Source: Flectonema sp. DT1601 (Eukaryota; Euglenozoa; Diplonemea; Diplonemida; Diplonemidae). Taken from it: 64,000 nt of DNA. Shown here one piece after another: positions 32,301 through 44,317 of this stretch. The first letter of the stretch is position 1. The number at the start of each line of letters is the position of its first letter. The notes beneath the pieces are model-generated. The model saw only the letters and a list, made by a program, of their open reading frames with translations, was not told the DNA's origin and did not search any database. The position numbers were made by a program, and so were the translations under genes. The DNA is taken from the NCBI GenBank assembly GCA_964019425.1, contig OZ025782.1, forward strand, positions 1,488,001 to 1,552,000, in the 5' to 3' direction.

Positions 32301-35300
32301 TCTGAAACCCATCTTTTTGTCGGTTGCATTGATAAGTTTCCAACAATACTGTCAATCTTTTCATTCTGTTTTGTAGTGTGTGCTAATATTGATTTTAGCA
32401 ACCTAAGACAGACCTTAACGGGTAACTTTTCTCTCAGAGCTCTCGCTCCTACTTTTGATAAAAGTTTATTTTTACAATTCCTTCTCAAAATCGAATCGAC
32501 TTCGTCATCTGCAGGTGGAGTTCCTTCCAAAAGTGGATTTAAATTTGGAAAATAATCAGCCGGAAAACCTTTTTCCGGTGCTGGAACTTTGAGACAAAGA
32601 ACAAAAACTATTCCATCAACGATACATCTCACATTATCTTCATATCCGAGTGAAATTTGATTAATACTCGGGTATGGAACCCATTCTGTACCCTTAGCTG
32701 GATCTGATACTCTAGGTATTTCGTAAGGCAGTTCTGTTATTCGTAAGGCAGCAGCGAATGATGTCTTCGAAGGGATGAAACCTTCACCAATACCATGTTT
32801 AAGTAGCCTCCAACAGCCGTTTTCATCAACCGATCTCAGAATAGTTACCTCAGCCGGTATGTACTCTACTCCTGGAAAACAAACCCATGAACTGTCTTCT
32901 TCTAACAGTGCCGGGTCGTGATGCGGCAGATGAGACGTCGATAACACGTTCAGCATATCAGCAAAAGTTTTACCTCTTCCCTCATAAAATGTTCTGTTTA
33001 GATCTGTTGGAGCGTTTTCAAGTGAATACGTCACCCAATTTATTAGTCCTCGTTTAAAGATGTGACCCTTTAGTCGTGGGAATGTCGTATAACCGAGTGG
33101 GATCTGCTCATCTAATTCGAATGGGATCCAAACGCTTGAAAATGGTATTCGATGAACGTTTAAAGGAGCTGAAGTTACTCTTGATACGTTAGCAGGTTGA
33201 ATGCAATTCTTTTTAACTTTATCACGTCTCATACACGGAATTGGAATCTCATGTGGGAAACATTCATCAGTCGGGACTGCAGCCCAATAAGTTCTGCTCA
33301 TCAGACAAAAGTGAAAATTTGTGCAATTTTCAGGAACACTTCGGCGGGAACTTCCAGTGCAGACCCAAACTAGATTAGACTCACAGCAATCTATTTGAGG
33401 TAAGCCACCTGGTTTATAATTGAAATCAATCGGGTCAGTTTCTACAACTCCCTCAGCACATCTTGCGTCTTCCAAAGGGAGAATCTTACTTCTGCTGACC
33501 ATCGCAAACGCTTCTTTGAAAGTATTTTTATATATTCTCATTTTTTCAGGAAGTTTTTCATCAGTTCCAAAGCTGAGCCAAGTCATGTCTGAGTGAGGCA
33601 ATTTTGGTAATCCAGCTGTACTGCATTCTATTTGTTTACTACTCTTTAGAATAGAACTGTAAGGATCGTTGTTTTCTTTTAGTGATTGTTGATTCTCTTG
33701 ACTAGCTGGAAGCCACAATTCTGTCGAAGGCGCATCACATCGTTCTGCCAGACACCAATAGCGATCAGAATCTCCCTTGTAAACTCTAGACGGAAGTTCG
33801 TCAAAAGGAAGAACTCTTTCTTTCTTACCGAAGTATACATACACTGCATCAGGATCAGTCGCAACTGGTAGAGATTTACAGAGACTAGAAACACCATCTA
33901 TTTCAGCAAACGGTTTTGTTTCTGCTGGATATTTACGGCCACCAAGTAAATCTTTTGCTTGAGCATCAGTTATTAGAAGCCAGTAGATCGGAACAGAATG
34001 ATCATATCTAATTTCAAAGGTACCAGAATCTGGAAGATGTTGTTTTACTAAGTAGGGATACCAATAAAGACGATGAGCTGATGCTTTCGGTAGATTTAAC
34101 GGTAACTGAGGAATGTGTTTTTCAGATTTCCAAACAGCGACAGGATTCTCAGAAGTGGCAGAGCTGGAAAAACCACTCGCAGTAGACATTGTGAGGGGAC
34201 TCAGTACCGTTGTTGACATTTGAAATTCTGACGAATCCGATGAATCGTCCAAAGAGGTTTTTTTATTACTTGAAAAGTAGATTTCACCCTCAGGAACAGT
34301 TCTCACATGATACGACTTCCATAGTAGTCCTGTATCCTTATCTCTGATCATTCCTTTACTTATTGTTTCATCTCTGTGACAGGGAATTCCTACAACATCT
34401 TTTTTAAACGGAACCCACACCATATTCTCCATCCCTTGTTGTTTAGATGCCCTCAAAACTTGTTTTGGCATTGATGTCACTTTTAGTAACTGTGCCGATG
34501 GGATTTCTCTCCCAGGATACCATATTTCCATGTCGCAGGCATTTGCTTTAGTTGTTTGCAACCAAATACCGTAACTGGTCTTAGCAAGGTTTGAAAGATT
34601 CGTGTTCAGAGGGAGGTTATCTCTAGAGCTGTAGTATATCCAACCGTTTTTTAGTGTTTTCACCATCGGAAGTGAAAGCAATTCCTGCTTGAGTACTTCC
34701 TCAGTTATATTTTTAAAACTTTTACAAAAAGGTTTAGTCTGGACTCTAAAGTTCTGAACATGAAGTAAAGCTTCTTTTTTATATTTTCGATCAATCGTTT
34801 CCGTCGCAACCCAATACATGTTTTTTCTTATTGTGAAACAAGCACCAGGAGGAATAGCGGCGTATGACTCTGCTGGGCACCAACACGCATATGATTTTGG
34901 TATATTCCCTGGTGGTTTTCTATCTATAAGAGGTGATGCTGCTTTGTATAATCTCAAACGCTCATCAACATCGACTAACCAGTATTCATTAATTCCTTTT
35001 GTTTCAACATGTTGAATGTCGAGCGTCAGTGTTGGAGGTGTTTGTTGTTTTATTGGTGAGTTTGGTTTAATTAAATGTTGATCAGGCACACTATCTAAAG
35101 CAATCCAGTATTCACCATGTCTTATAGTGTATGAAGTACCAGGAGGTATTAATCCATATCGAGGTACTGTTATCCAGTCTGCATAGTCTATTGGAAGATT
35201 GGCAGGTAGTTGAGATGATTTGTTGGACGGATCGAGTAGTTGATTTTCCCATCCTTCATCATGATCTTTTTGTAAAGCTTCATGCCACTGTAACTCTGGA

Positions 35301-35494
35301 TCATCTAAGAGCTCATCAGAGAGAATTGATGTTGGCGTTGAGGTCTCATCGTCATCTTCGCTTATTGTAATCTTTCTTCCCATTGGTGATCCCTCTTCAC
35401 TCGTCATTCCTGTTGAGGATCCTATCCCTCCATCAACCATTTCATGGATTTTTACTTCCAAATTATTCCTGTTTTCAGTTCGGCAACCCCCCAT
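29385..35494 (-). CDS. Giant SecA-like ATPase with repeat modules and a predicted lipid anchor (2 exons)
   Basis: This is a 2009-residue protein from exons 31459-35494 and 29385-31378; the 80-base intron (donor GTATGT, acceptor ATATAAACAG) interrupts DNSG-QSARLSAFIPG, a continuous SecA segment. It starts MGGCRTEN, a Gly2 and Cys4 pattern expected for myristoylation plus palmitoylation. From about 100 to 1050 it has roughly a dozen diverged 60-90-residue modules built on W-x-P...IPPG...YWVA (WITVPRYGLIPPG; CWCPAESYAAIPPGACF; MVWVPFKKDVVGIP). The C-terminal half holds a SecA-type motor: Walker A MKTGEGKT near 1232, IYGTVSQFQF, IIDEVDNMLID near 1335, then LPNGIHQFIQVREGVEV, GLTGTIG, STNLAGRGMDI and AAGRTARQGKKGT. 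No transit peptide or SecB-binding zinc tail is seen, so export through SecY is not implied. The substrate is unknown. Confidence 0.87.
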
Positions 35495-36228
35495 CGTTGA
35501 GTGCCTTTGCTTAGGGGAGATAAATTAATTAATACCGGGTTGTGATGTTTTTTTTTTTCTTTTTTGAAAAGTGTCTTTTTTGAAAGTCAGTGAAGTCAAA
35601 ACCACTGTTACATTATAATAATTTCTTTACCTGATTAACTAAATAAGAAGTAATACATTTCACGCGATTTAATTAAAGAAGTCCACGGGGAGGTGAGAGC
35701 ACCCGCGTTACGTGCTCCAAAAAAAAGAAAGGAGCACTTCATTTCTTATGTTTTATTTATTTTTTTTTCATTTTGGGCTTTTTCTCGTTCCACAGAGGGA
35801 ATGCGAACAATTTTTTTTTTCCTCCCCCTTTTTTTTTCAAAAAAAAAAAAAAAAGGAAGGGGAGGTAAATTGATACTATATTATCAGCTCAAAGGAACAA
35901 CAATCTCTCCGACAATCTTGACTGTCAGCGGCAGCGTAGTAAATGACTGCAAATAAGTAAATAATGCCACCGGAGGCTCCATTTACCTATGCTACTAGAA
36001 AGGGGAAAAACAGCTTCGTTGTCTGTAGGCGAAGTTAATTCCCAGCCGAGTACAGTTCTTGGTGCAAAGAAGCTCGTTGAGAAGGAAAAAGAAGGGCGTA
36101 GTCACCTCCGATTTCATTTTCATTTATTCGAGTATAGCTGGTGGAATGCAGTGCTCGCATGCTGCTCTACTCGTATCCAGCTGGGGTTTTCAATTACTCT
36201 AAAAAGCAGCAGCAAAATAGTAACCGAG
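35495..36228. other. Gene-poor stretch upstream of the SecA-like gene
   Basis: The minus-strand leader has acceptor-like ATCTCCCCTAAG at 35510-35511, 15 bases before the ATG. Further right are A/T runs at 35810-35855 and a weak stem (CGAGTA with TACTCG, 36129-36173). A plus-strand frame at 35989-36369 looks fairly coding but opposes every other gene. Confidence 0.4.
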
Positions 36229-36320
36229 CGAACCACAGGTGAGCAGCGTTTGCTTGTGCACGAAACTGTGAACCGACTTAAACTGAGAAAGCTAAAGGAG
36301 GTTACTTGTGCTACCCAACA
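36229..36320 (+). repeat. Dispersed repeat R1, copy a
   Basis: It shares TGCACGAAACTGTGAACCGA and the CTTAAACTGA-AAAGCTAAAG that follows with copies at 38.4 and 51.4 kb. It diverges after the CCAACA that follows and lacks a clean A tail, so it is the oldest or least complete copy, or the remains of a parent gene. Confidence 0.6.
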
Positions 36321-38352
36321 GAGAATGGAGCAGAAAAGAAAACGGGGGGGAAATGGGCAACACGATTAGACATTCTGGTTATCAGCTACGTACTAAGTCT
36401 CAATAACGAGTATATACAAAATAACCAAATGACCTTACGCTTTTTTTAAAAAAAAGAAAAAATAGGAGGAAAGATAAATACCAAAAGGAGTAAGTTCGAT
36501 AAGGAGAGTTTTCGCCATCTTCTTTTTTTTTCTTTTCATATACTTTAAATAAGGATTCACTGGTTTGTGAGATCCCAAAAACCCTCAATGAGGAGTTACT
36601 AAGTGGTTATAGTATTCATATTTTATTTATGCCACAGGCAGTACATCTTCAGCTACGACGTGTTTAACACGACAACAGTCAACCAGGAGAATAATTTTTT
36701 TTTTTTTTTTAAAAAGGAAAGGAGTACATGACTTTTCGCGATAGAACAACAACAAAAAAAACTGATGTTTTACTAAGTGAGAGAACTATTGGTGAATCTC
36801 AACACATTAGAAAGATATGTTTAAATTTTTATTTTATTTTAAATAATACTTTTGAAAAAAAAACAACAACAACAAAAAAAAAGAGTGATTTTGTGCCAAC
36901 AACACAATACTCGCAAATGAAAAAAAAAAACTACTAAGGTGATAAGAAGGTGTCTTTGCTAAATGAAGAAATAGTGATAGGGTCACTTACTTCCCATGAT
37001 TTTCTTTTTTTTTTTTTCTTCTCTTCTTCTTAGATTTAAAAAAAAAAAAAAAAAAAAAAAAACGATGGAAGTATAACCCGAACACAATCAACAAATAACC
37101 TCTACGGTAAGTATTTTTTTTTTTTTTTAACCTCAGCCAACACGGACAAAGTAGTACACATGTCAACTGAAAAAAAAAAAAAAAAAAAAAAAAAAACCCT
37201 GCAATGCTAACAGTGCTGCATTTATAACAACAGCATAGCAATTATTCAACTCGTGATAAATTATTTAAAAAAAATTTGAAGAGAGAGGAAGATGTCACAA
37301 CGAATCCGAAAAATGCCAAACGCAAATAATAACCTGATTTATCTATTCATGTATTGTATTCACGAAACCTAGGAAGCCAAAAAACCAGGAAAAGCTCACC
37401 AGCCAACCATGAGGAGTTTCACAGACGATAAGAAACACATGACTATATCGGTACGTAGCAAATTTGAGAAACACGTTTTTCACAATTTCTCATTTTAAAA
37501 AAAAAGTTCAGGGAGGAAAAAGCTCGCAGTAGAACGGTGACAGTTATCGATACCAAAAGAACCACCTGTGAGACTCTCACCCTCCCCTCCAAACAGTTTG
37601 AACAGTCATATATGAGATAAAAGTAAAAAACGAAATTTAACAGAATATCAATTTTTCAGGTAAACTTACGAAAGCAAAGGATTTACGTTACTGACAATGA
37701 GTAGCAAGTTGTCAAGCTGATTTTAAAAATAAATAAATGAAATTACCGCACGATTTTGGTGTCACCGAAAGTGTATATGAAGCCGATTTAAAAAAAATGG
37801 GAAGAAATGTATGAAAAACAGAACAAAAAAAAATTAAATTCGAACTTTTTTTTTTTTTTTTTTTTTTAAAGTGCTCAAAAGACCAGATCGCAACAGACCT
37901 GTCTAAAACACTTGATATACATAAGAAAAACACGACAATAGCAAAACCTGGGAGAGCTTTTACTATTCCCGCGGATTAAGGGACATAAAAAAAAAAAAAT
38001 AAAATAAAAATAAAAAAAAATGATTAAAAAAAAAAGTTTTGCTCATCAGAATGATATTATTCCATCCAGCAAAATGGGGTGGTTCGTCTGGACGTTTATT
38101 TTGTACAACTCCTCTAATGTACTTCAAACGAATAGAGAGAGAGTCAGGCCTTGTTACTGAATTCGCATATCTACATTGCAATCAGAGAGTTGCTTATTCA
38201 AAGGCAGTGCAATCTTTGATTGAAAAAAAAAAGGGGAAGGAAAAAAGAAAATAACGTCTTCATGAGTCAGGGATGTCACTGGTGAGAAGAGACCGTAGCT
38301 CATGACTGCTGGAATTACTAAATATAATTATGAGGCAGGAAACCATCAAAAA
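36321..38352. other. Gene-poor stretch
   Basis: No gene supported. Long A/T runs lie near 36693-36710, 37038-37062, 37112-37128, 37169-37196 and 37844-37867. Frames here are dominated by lysine or phenylalanine runs. Confidence 0.5.
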
Positions 38353-38522
38353 TAATTGGCTTTTTCTTCAACTATACAGAAAATAATGATATAACACTGT
38401 GATGTTTTGTTTGTGCACGAAACCGTGAACCGACTTAAACTGATAAAGCTAAAGGAGGTTTACGTGTGCTGCCAACATTCTTTTTTGTTCTTACAATACT
38501 TGTTAAATGCAAAAAAAAAAAA
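38353..38522 (+). repeat. Dispersed repeat R1, copy b, with A tail
   Basis: It runs from AATTGGCTTTTT through the conserved core to ACTTGTTAAATGC and 12 A. Over about 115 bases it differs from the 51.4 kb copy at about five positions by hand count. An A-terminated end fits retroposition. Confidence 0.7.
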
Positions 38523-38706
38523 GAAATAATCACCACCGCTAAACGTCGACATACTACCAAGGGCAAGAGTTGTGATGTGAATAACACAATTTTTTTTAAA
38601 TCATATATTTTTTATTTTTTGATTGTACATAAAAAAAAGAGGATAAATTGTTTGATTTTGTAAAGCTACAAACTGCATAATAACGATAATGTAACATCTG
38701 TAAGTA

Positions 38707-38769
38707 CACAGTGAACCATGGTGATGCTTTTTTGAAATAACTATTTAAGTTTCGAGAGTAATCCATATA
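38707..38769. repeat. Dispersed repeat R3, copy a
   Basis: It matches 62321-62398 across ACAGTG-AC-ATGG-GATGC and AAGTTTCGAGAGTAATCCAT. On the minus strand it reads ATG then DYSRNLN, against DYSRKLN at 62.4 kb, so it may be part of a duplicated small gene. Confidence 0.5.
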
Positions 38770-39167
38770 CTCTTCTCAACTTATTAATTATTATATCAGC
38801 AGTATGGGTATAGAAGTAAATCAGTCAGCTATTGAGACTGAACCACCATAAACAAGAAGGGGAAGAAGGAAGAAAGAAAAAAAAAACGGCTATGCACACT
38901 TGGCATGTGACTTCGTGCATTGTAAATAAGTAAGGTTCAATATAGAATAATATTCCTATGTGAAATAAAAAAAAGGAAAAGAACAAGAAGAAAAAATATT
39001 AGTTTTTTAATAACGTGTTGAAGTTGGAGTGGTCAAAGAAGACCCACTCACAGCAGCCTGGAATACGTCCGCCAGATCGTATTTGCCAATTCATTTAAAT
39101 CTAAATTATAATTTTGATTAAAAAAATTTTTTTTTTAGGTACTTTTTTTTTAAAGTCATTGACTATA

Positions 39168-39214
<47 letters not shown>

Positions 39215-42200
39215 AATCACAAAACCAACACTCCCAACAAAAAGGCAATCACACGAGTCTTCGGGCTTAAACCGCCGAAATACAAACATTTTGTTAATAT
39301 TATTAATTTTTTTTTTTTAGGATATTGGAATTATACCCAAAAACGGGTACGAGAGAACAGGAATAAATGTAAATTCTAAAAAAAAGGTTGTGAGAGCAAC
39401 AAGAAGTGAGTTCCTATACCATAGAAAACATTGCGCCCGGCCTTTTTATAAAATGAAAATGGCAGGCGAAGGAAACTGAAATTGAGTGCAAAAGTGAAAA
39501 AAAAGAAAAACCCCTCTCTTTCCAAGATACCCAAATGACCCAACAGGGAAAATCCCAACCAGTGAGGGCTACGGATACAGCGACAACAGGTTTTCCCTTC
39601 ACTGACCCTAATTTCCATTTTTTTTTCTTTTTTTTTTTTTTGATAATAGGCATATCAACAATACGAGAAAGGCACAAAAAACACGCGCTACAAGTCTACT
39701 CAGTTGCTGTATTAATAATATAACACAAAAAGTGAACAGCAGACCAACTAGAACTAAAGAACGGTTAAGGATAACGTACGACATTGTATTTATCGGTTAT
39801 TTTATTTTTATTTTATTTTTTTAAAATTAATTTCGTTTATAGATAGACTACTGTAATCCCGTCTGAATAAAGAAAAAAAAATGAATATCAGAATGCAATC
39901 AGCTACGGGCTGTTAAAGTAATTATTCTTTTCAGTTGGTGTTCTAAAGAAACTCCAATGAGCATGAAAAAATACAAAAAAAAAAAACAGAACCGTCTGAT
40001 CAAAGTTTTAGATCCCATCAACCGTAACAATGCGCACAATACGTCTTTTAAAAAAAGAGGAAGAGAAAAACAGCGAGAGCGAGAGAGAATATCAGACTTT
40101 TTTTTTTTTTTCCAAAACCCAAAAAAATAAGTCAATCTGAGACTCCAAAACATTCCTTAGGTATGCTAAAAAAAAATGAAGAAAAAAAAAAATGAATAAC
40201 TATGCAAAAATAAATCAAACAAAAACTCTGCCTTTACCTACTGGCCACGACAAAGACAGAAGTGGCGGAGAGAAGATAATAATTTGACAACAGAGAATTA
40301 AAACCACCACATAATTTCATGTTATAAAGTGCGTTGGTTACATTTAACAATATTTTTTTATAATTTTAAAAGGAAGAGGGAGAGAGAGAGAAAGAATGAA
40401 TATTAAAAAAACCTCACACAAGGTGAAGCAAGAATAGCTTTATCACTAACGTTTTTTTTTTTTTTTTTTAAATTAATTTTTTTTTTTTTTAAAACTTACT
40501 TATCATTTTCCTTCCTTTTAATGCAAAAACAGCTGTGCTAATCACCAGCTTCATGAACAAATTAAAAAAAAAAAAAAAAAAAAAAACTGAAGAGCGAGAG
40601 ACAACAAAATGATCACAATAACCAGCGGAGATATAAAGAGAAAAAAAAAAAGAAAATATCGACGTTGTTCTTTCCTGCGTATTAAAAACAACGATAACAA
40701 ATTTAAAGAAACTAAAAAAACACATTTTAACCTTTCTTTTTAAAAAAGAAAATAAAGAAAAAAAAAAGAAACGAGAACTACTAGATAACGAGACATATGA
40801 GATTTCGAAGAGAGCTAAAGGGAAAAGAGAAAAGAAATCCAACATACCACCGAGTACCAGTGACGCTCAAAGAGAACCAGGTAACTCTTCTTCCTACAGT
40901 CAGCACAGTGCGGTGTTTGTTTGTTCAGAGATTTATTTCATCTTGTCTTAAAATATTTATGTTGGCAACTGTCCAACTTAAAAGGTGAGGAGAAGAAGAA
41001 GAAGAAGACGAAGAAGAAGAAGAAAAATATAAAAAGGTATTTACCCATTCGCTTATCTTGCCAGCCCGAAGGCGCGTGCGTGGGTAAAAAAGAAAAAACA
41101 ACAACAACAACGAAGCTGGAAGGGTTAACATACTTGGACACGAGAAGAGACGAGACGAGACTGAGAGACTGCAATAATTCTTTCTTGCATCAAAAGCCGC
41201 AAAAAGAATATTTTCATTTTATTTTATTTTCCATTCTTTCACCAGGTGTATGCCACACTCTGCCTACCACTATCCGAACACCTTTGTAATCTGCTGGTAC
41301 GATGCAAAAGTAGGCAATTTAAAGAGCTCCCTCAACAAGGTACAATACCCACAGGATAAAAACATAAAGAACAGTACCACATAGAAACAGTAGTGCATAA
41401 AGCGTTTATGCCAAACTTAACGTGCGCTTGAAGCACAGGCGCACTGGCGATGGAAGGGAAGAAAAGTGAGAGAGAGGATACCAAACTTCTTGTAATTTGA
41501 CAAGAACACAAATCACATTTTTTTTTTTTTTTTGAAAAGAGAATGGGAAACAAAAAAGGAATATCCAAGTGTGGTTGAATTCCACCCTTGAAAGCGTTAC
41601 AAAGTAGCACTCACCCACTACTAACCAACTATTCCCTGCTTATTTGAATTAGTTGGTTTATTGACATTACGTAGTACTACATAAATTAAGCGTTACAAAA
41701 AAAAAAAAAAGAAAAAAAATAATCCGTTCTTGCTTGAGAAGGCTCTTGAGAATACGATTATATGATTAATTAGGAGGGGGTGGTAGGGGGTAAAATACCA
41801 ACTGTATAGTACCATAAAAAAACAAAAAACCATAATCTGATATATCTGTTTTAGGGATACAGTAAAATGGATGGGGGAGGGTTAGGCTACACCTAACTGC
41901 CTACCTACAGTACAATCGAGACCTTAAAATGGTCATTGTAGGTGGCAACAAAATTATTCAAACAGATGTAAGTAACGAATCGTAACCAACAAAATTGAGC
42001 TCAAGTCATCCGATACGGTTGTTTATAAGGGTGTTATTATTATTATTATTTTTTTTTTTTTTTTTTGAATAAGAAATTTTTCAAAAAAAAAAAAAAAAAA
42101 AAAAAAAACGGGAAAAAACGCAGATAGATTCCAAAAAAGGAATAGCAGAGTCAAGAAAAAATGAAAATCTTTTAATTCCATAATTGCGAGAAGGTAAGAA

Positions 42201-42289
42201 AAAGTGGGAGAACGACAACGATAGAAAAAGGGCTTACTGACTAAGTTACAAGGCAGGGAGCGTGATACTGTCCGATGACAAGATGCAGT

Positions 42290-42324
<35 letters not shown>

Positions 42325-43839
42325 AATCATATTTCTCTCACATCTTTATATATCTTTTTATACCCACAAGGGACTACGGCTCATCAGACTATCACTCGAA
42401 CAAAGCCGATTAAGTGACCACAGAGAGGAATTCAATACCAAAGCACGCGATGCCATTAACAGCAGCATACAGCGTCTATTTTTTTTAAAGAACATAAAAT
42501 ACAAAACCGTAATTCGAAACATAAACATCAAAGGGGACTCATACAGTGTAATGTCGATTGAAAACATGGTCACATAAGGTGTTTCTTGTGCATCTTTTTT
42601 TTTTTTTTTTTCTTTTTAAAAAAGGCCGAAAACAAAATACCTAGAATCTGTTACCAACGTTGCATGTAGGGTAGTAAAAACAAGAGTTTCGTTAAAAAAA
42701 CAATTTTTTTTTTATTTTTTTTTTTTTTTTTTTAGTCATCGGTGCATGTCACACTGTTTTAAAAAAAAAAAATATCAAAAAAAAAGTTGCGTAAAATGCA
42801 TAGCGATGTGTTAGTTTTGCGAGAAGAAAAAAACGGCGGGACTGCAGACAGGTGTGTGTCTTGTCAATCCGTGTGTTAAGAAAAGGAAGGGGGAAAAAAA
42901 AACAATTCTTAATTTTTTTTAACCCTCAAATTCATTGAACTTTTGTGTTTGCTTGTGAGCGTAGATAATGAAAAAAATAAAAAAATAAAGTGGCTTTTGC
43001 GCGAACTATTTTGCTTGCAATCAACGAAGAGCACTTTGGTTTGAAGAATCGGATTAGGATGATGCAAAAAATCATCTCAAACCACAAATTGATGCGTGCG
43101 CTGCCTACTTTATTTTTTTTTTTTTTTCCGTGCTTGTTTTGCCAAAAGCCACTCATCCACACGCCAATTAGGGGGGTAAAGCTGTTTGAGCATATTCATA
43201 AAGACATTCATATTGTATCCGAACAACGATACAAGTGACAAAAGGTGATGTCAATTAGACAGGGGTAAAAAAAGTTTGACGATATAGAACCCATCAATAG
43301 GGGGGTGAGAGTTATTTTCCTTAAACCATGAACAACGTTTCCAAAGAAGTCTGTCTGAATAGAGCAGTTTTTTTTTTTTTTTTTTTTTTTTTGGGAAGGG
43401 GAAAGAGAAATCGGAACAACAATTCTGAACCGATATAAGCAGTGGGTAGGCACAGAAAGTCTCGCTAGTCCATTACGAATTGAACCAAAGAAAACTTTCC
43501 TAATACTGCAGTGAATAGGTTAAACCTCATTCTGAAAGAATTATATGAGATTTTTCAAATCATAATTTCCCGTCTTTCAGTAAAGGTGACAGTCTGTCTC
43601 GGGGCTATAAACCTCCTTACCAAAACAAAACAAAAAAATAAAATGAAAAAGGGGGGGGGGAAAAAAAAACATAGCAAGAAGGCGTATGATCCAACGTTGC
43701 TGTACTAATAATAGTCTTTATTATTATTATTTTTTTATTTTATTTTTTTGCTATGACCATGGTGATAGTAATTAAGAAACACATAACAAAAGAAAAAAAG
43801 GGGAGCACCTGTATTGCCAAACATTAGACACAACCTGAA

Positions 43840-43878
<39 letters not shown>

Positions 43879-44317
43879 CGCAGCCTGACACACCTCCTTC
43901 AGTGCCAAACACCTTTTCAGGCTGCTATTCTTCACTACAGAAATCATAAACGCAGGAGATAAAGCAATACAGATATAGTACTTGGTACAGATATTTAGAT
44001 TCGGATTTTGAGGAGGGTAGAAGAAATTTTAAAAAAAAAAGGAATTGTTAAGCATTAAAGCTAGCCACAAGAAAGAAGAAGCAAAAGTCGAAAAAACGAC
44101 TAAAAGAAAAGGGAAAAAAAAACAAGCAGACACCCCCCTCCCCCCAGACTTCATAGTTTGAAGGAAGAACGGGATATCACATATGTGTATCATTAATAAC
44201 ATAAAAACCATAATTCAACATCTGTTAAGGATATGGTTAACTAGTTATTATCGGCTTGTGATATGGCAAAAAGAGGTTCCAGGAAAGAATAGGGGAAAAA
44301 AACGAATGAGTAACCGG
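38770..44317. other. Gene-poor stretch, 5.5 kb, extreme homopolymers
   Basis: No gene can be supported. It holds the longest A run in the window (about 39 A at 39169-39207) and others near 40565-40587, 42081-42108 and 42289-42322, with T runs near 43366-43392 and 43845-43874. A few short plus-strand stretches (42360-42577, 42990-43120) look mildly coding but have no start context. Confidence 0.5.
40990..41025 (+). repeat. GAA microsatellite
   Basis: A run of GAA units with one GAC interruption. Confidence 0.8.

Noticed and set aside
35989-36369. Plus-strand open frame of 126 codons with a natural-looking composition
   Set aside because: It opposes every other gene, has no visible acceptor or domain, and its 3' half overlaps repeat R1. 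Kept only as a comment on R1.
38521-38565. Possible fragment of the EEF1AKMT4-like exon 2 next to R1 copy b
   Set aside because: About 25 bases align at roughly 70 percent with a 45-base gap; too short to separate from chance.
38999-39094. 31-codon minus-strand frame MNWQIRSGG... with an AG 6 bases before the ATG
   Set aside because: Too short, with a weak acceptor context and no second copy; chance is likely.
42275-42577. Plus-strand frame with mildly helical sequence after a lysine run
   Set aside because: The start lies in a poly(A) tract; no homology recognised, and the opposite strand is open as well.
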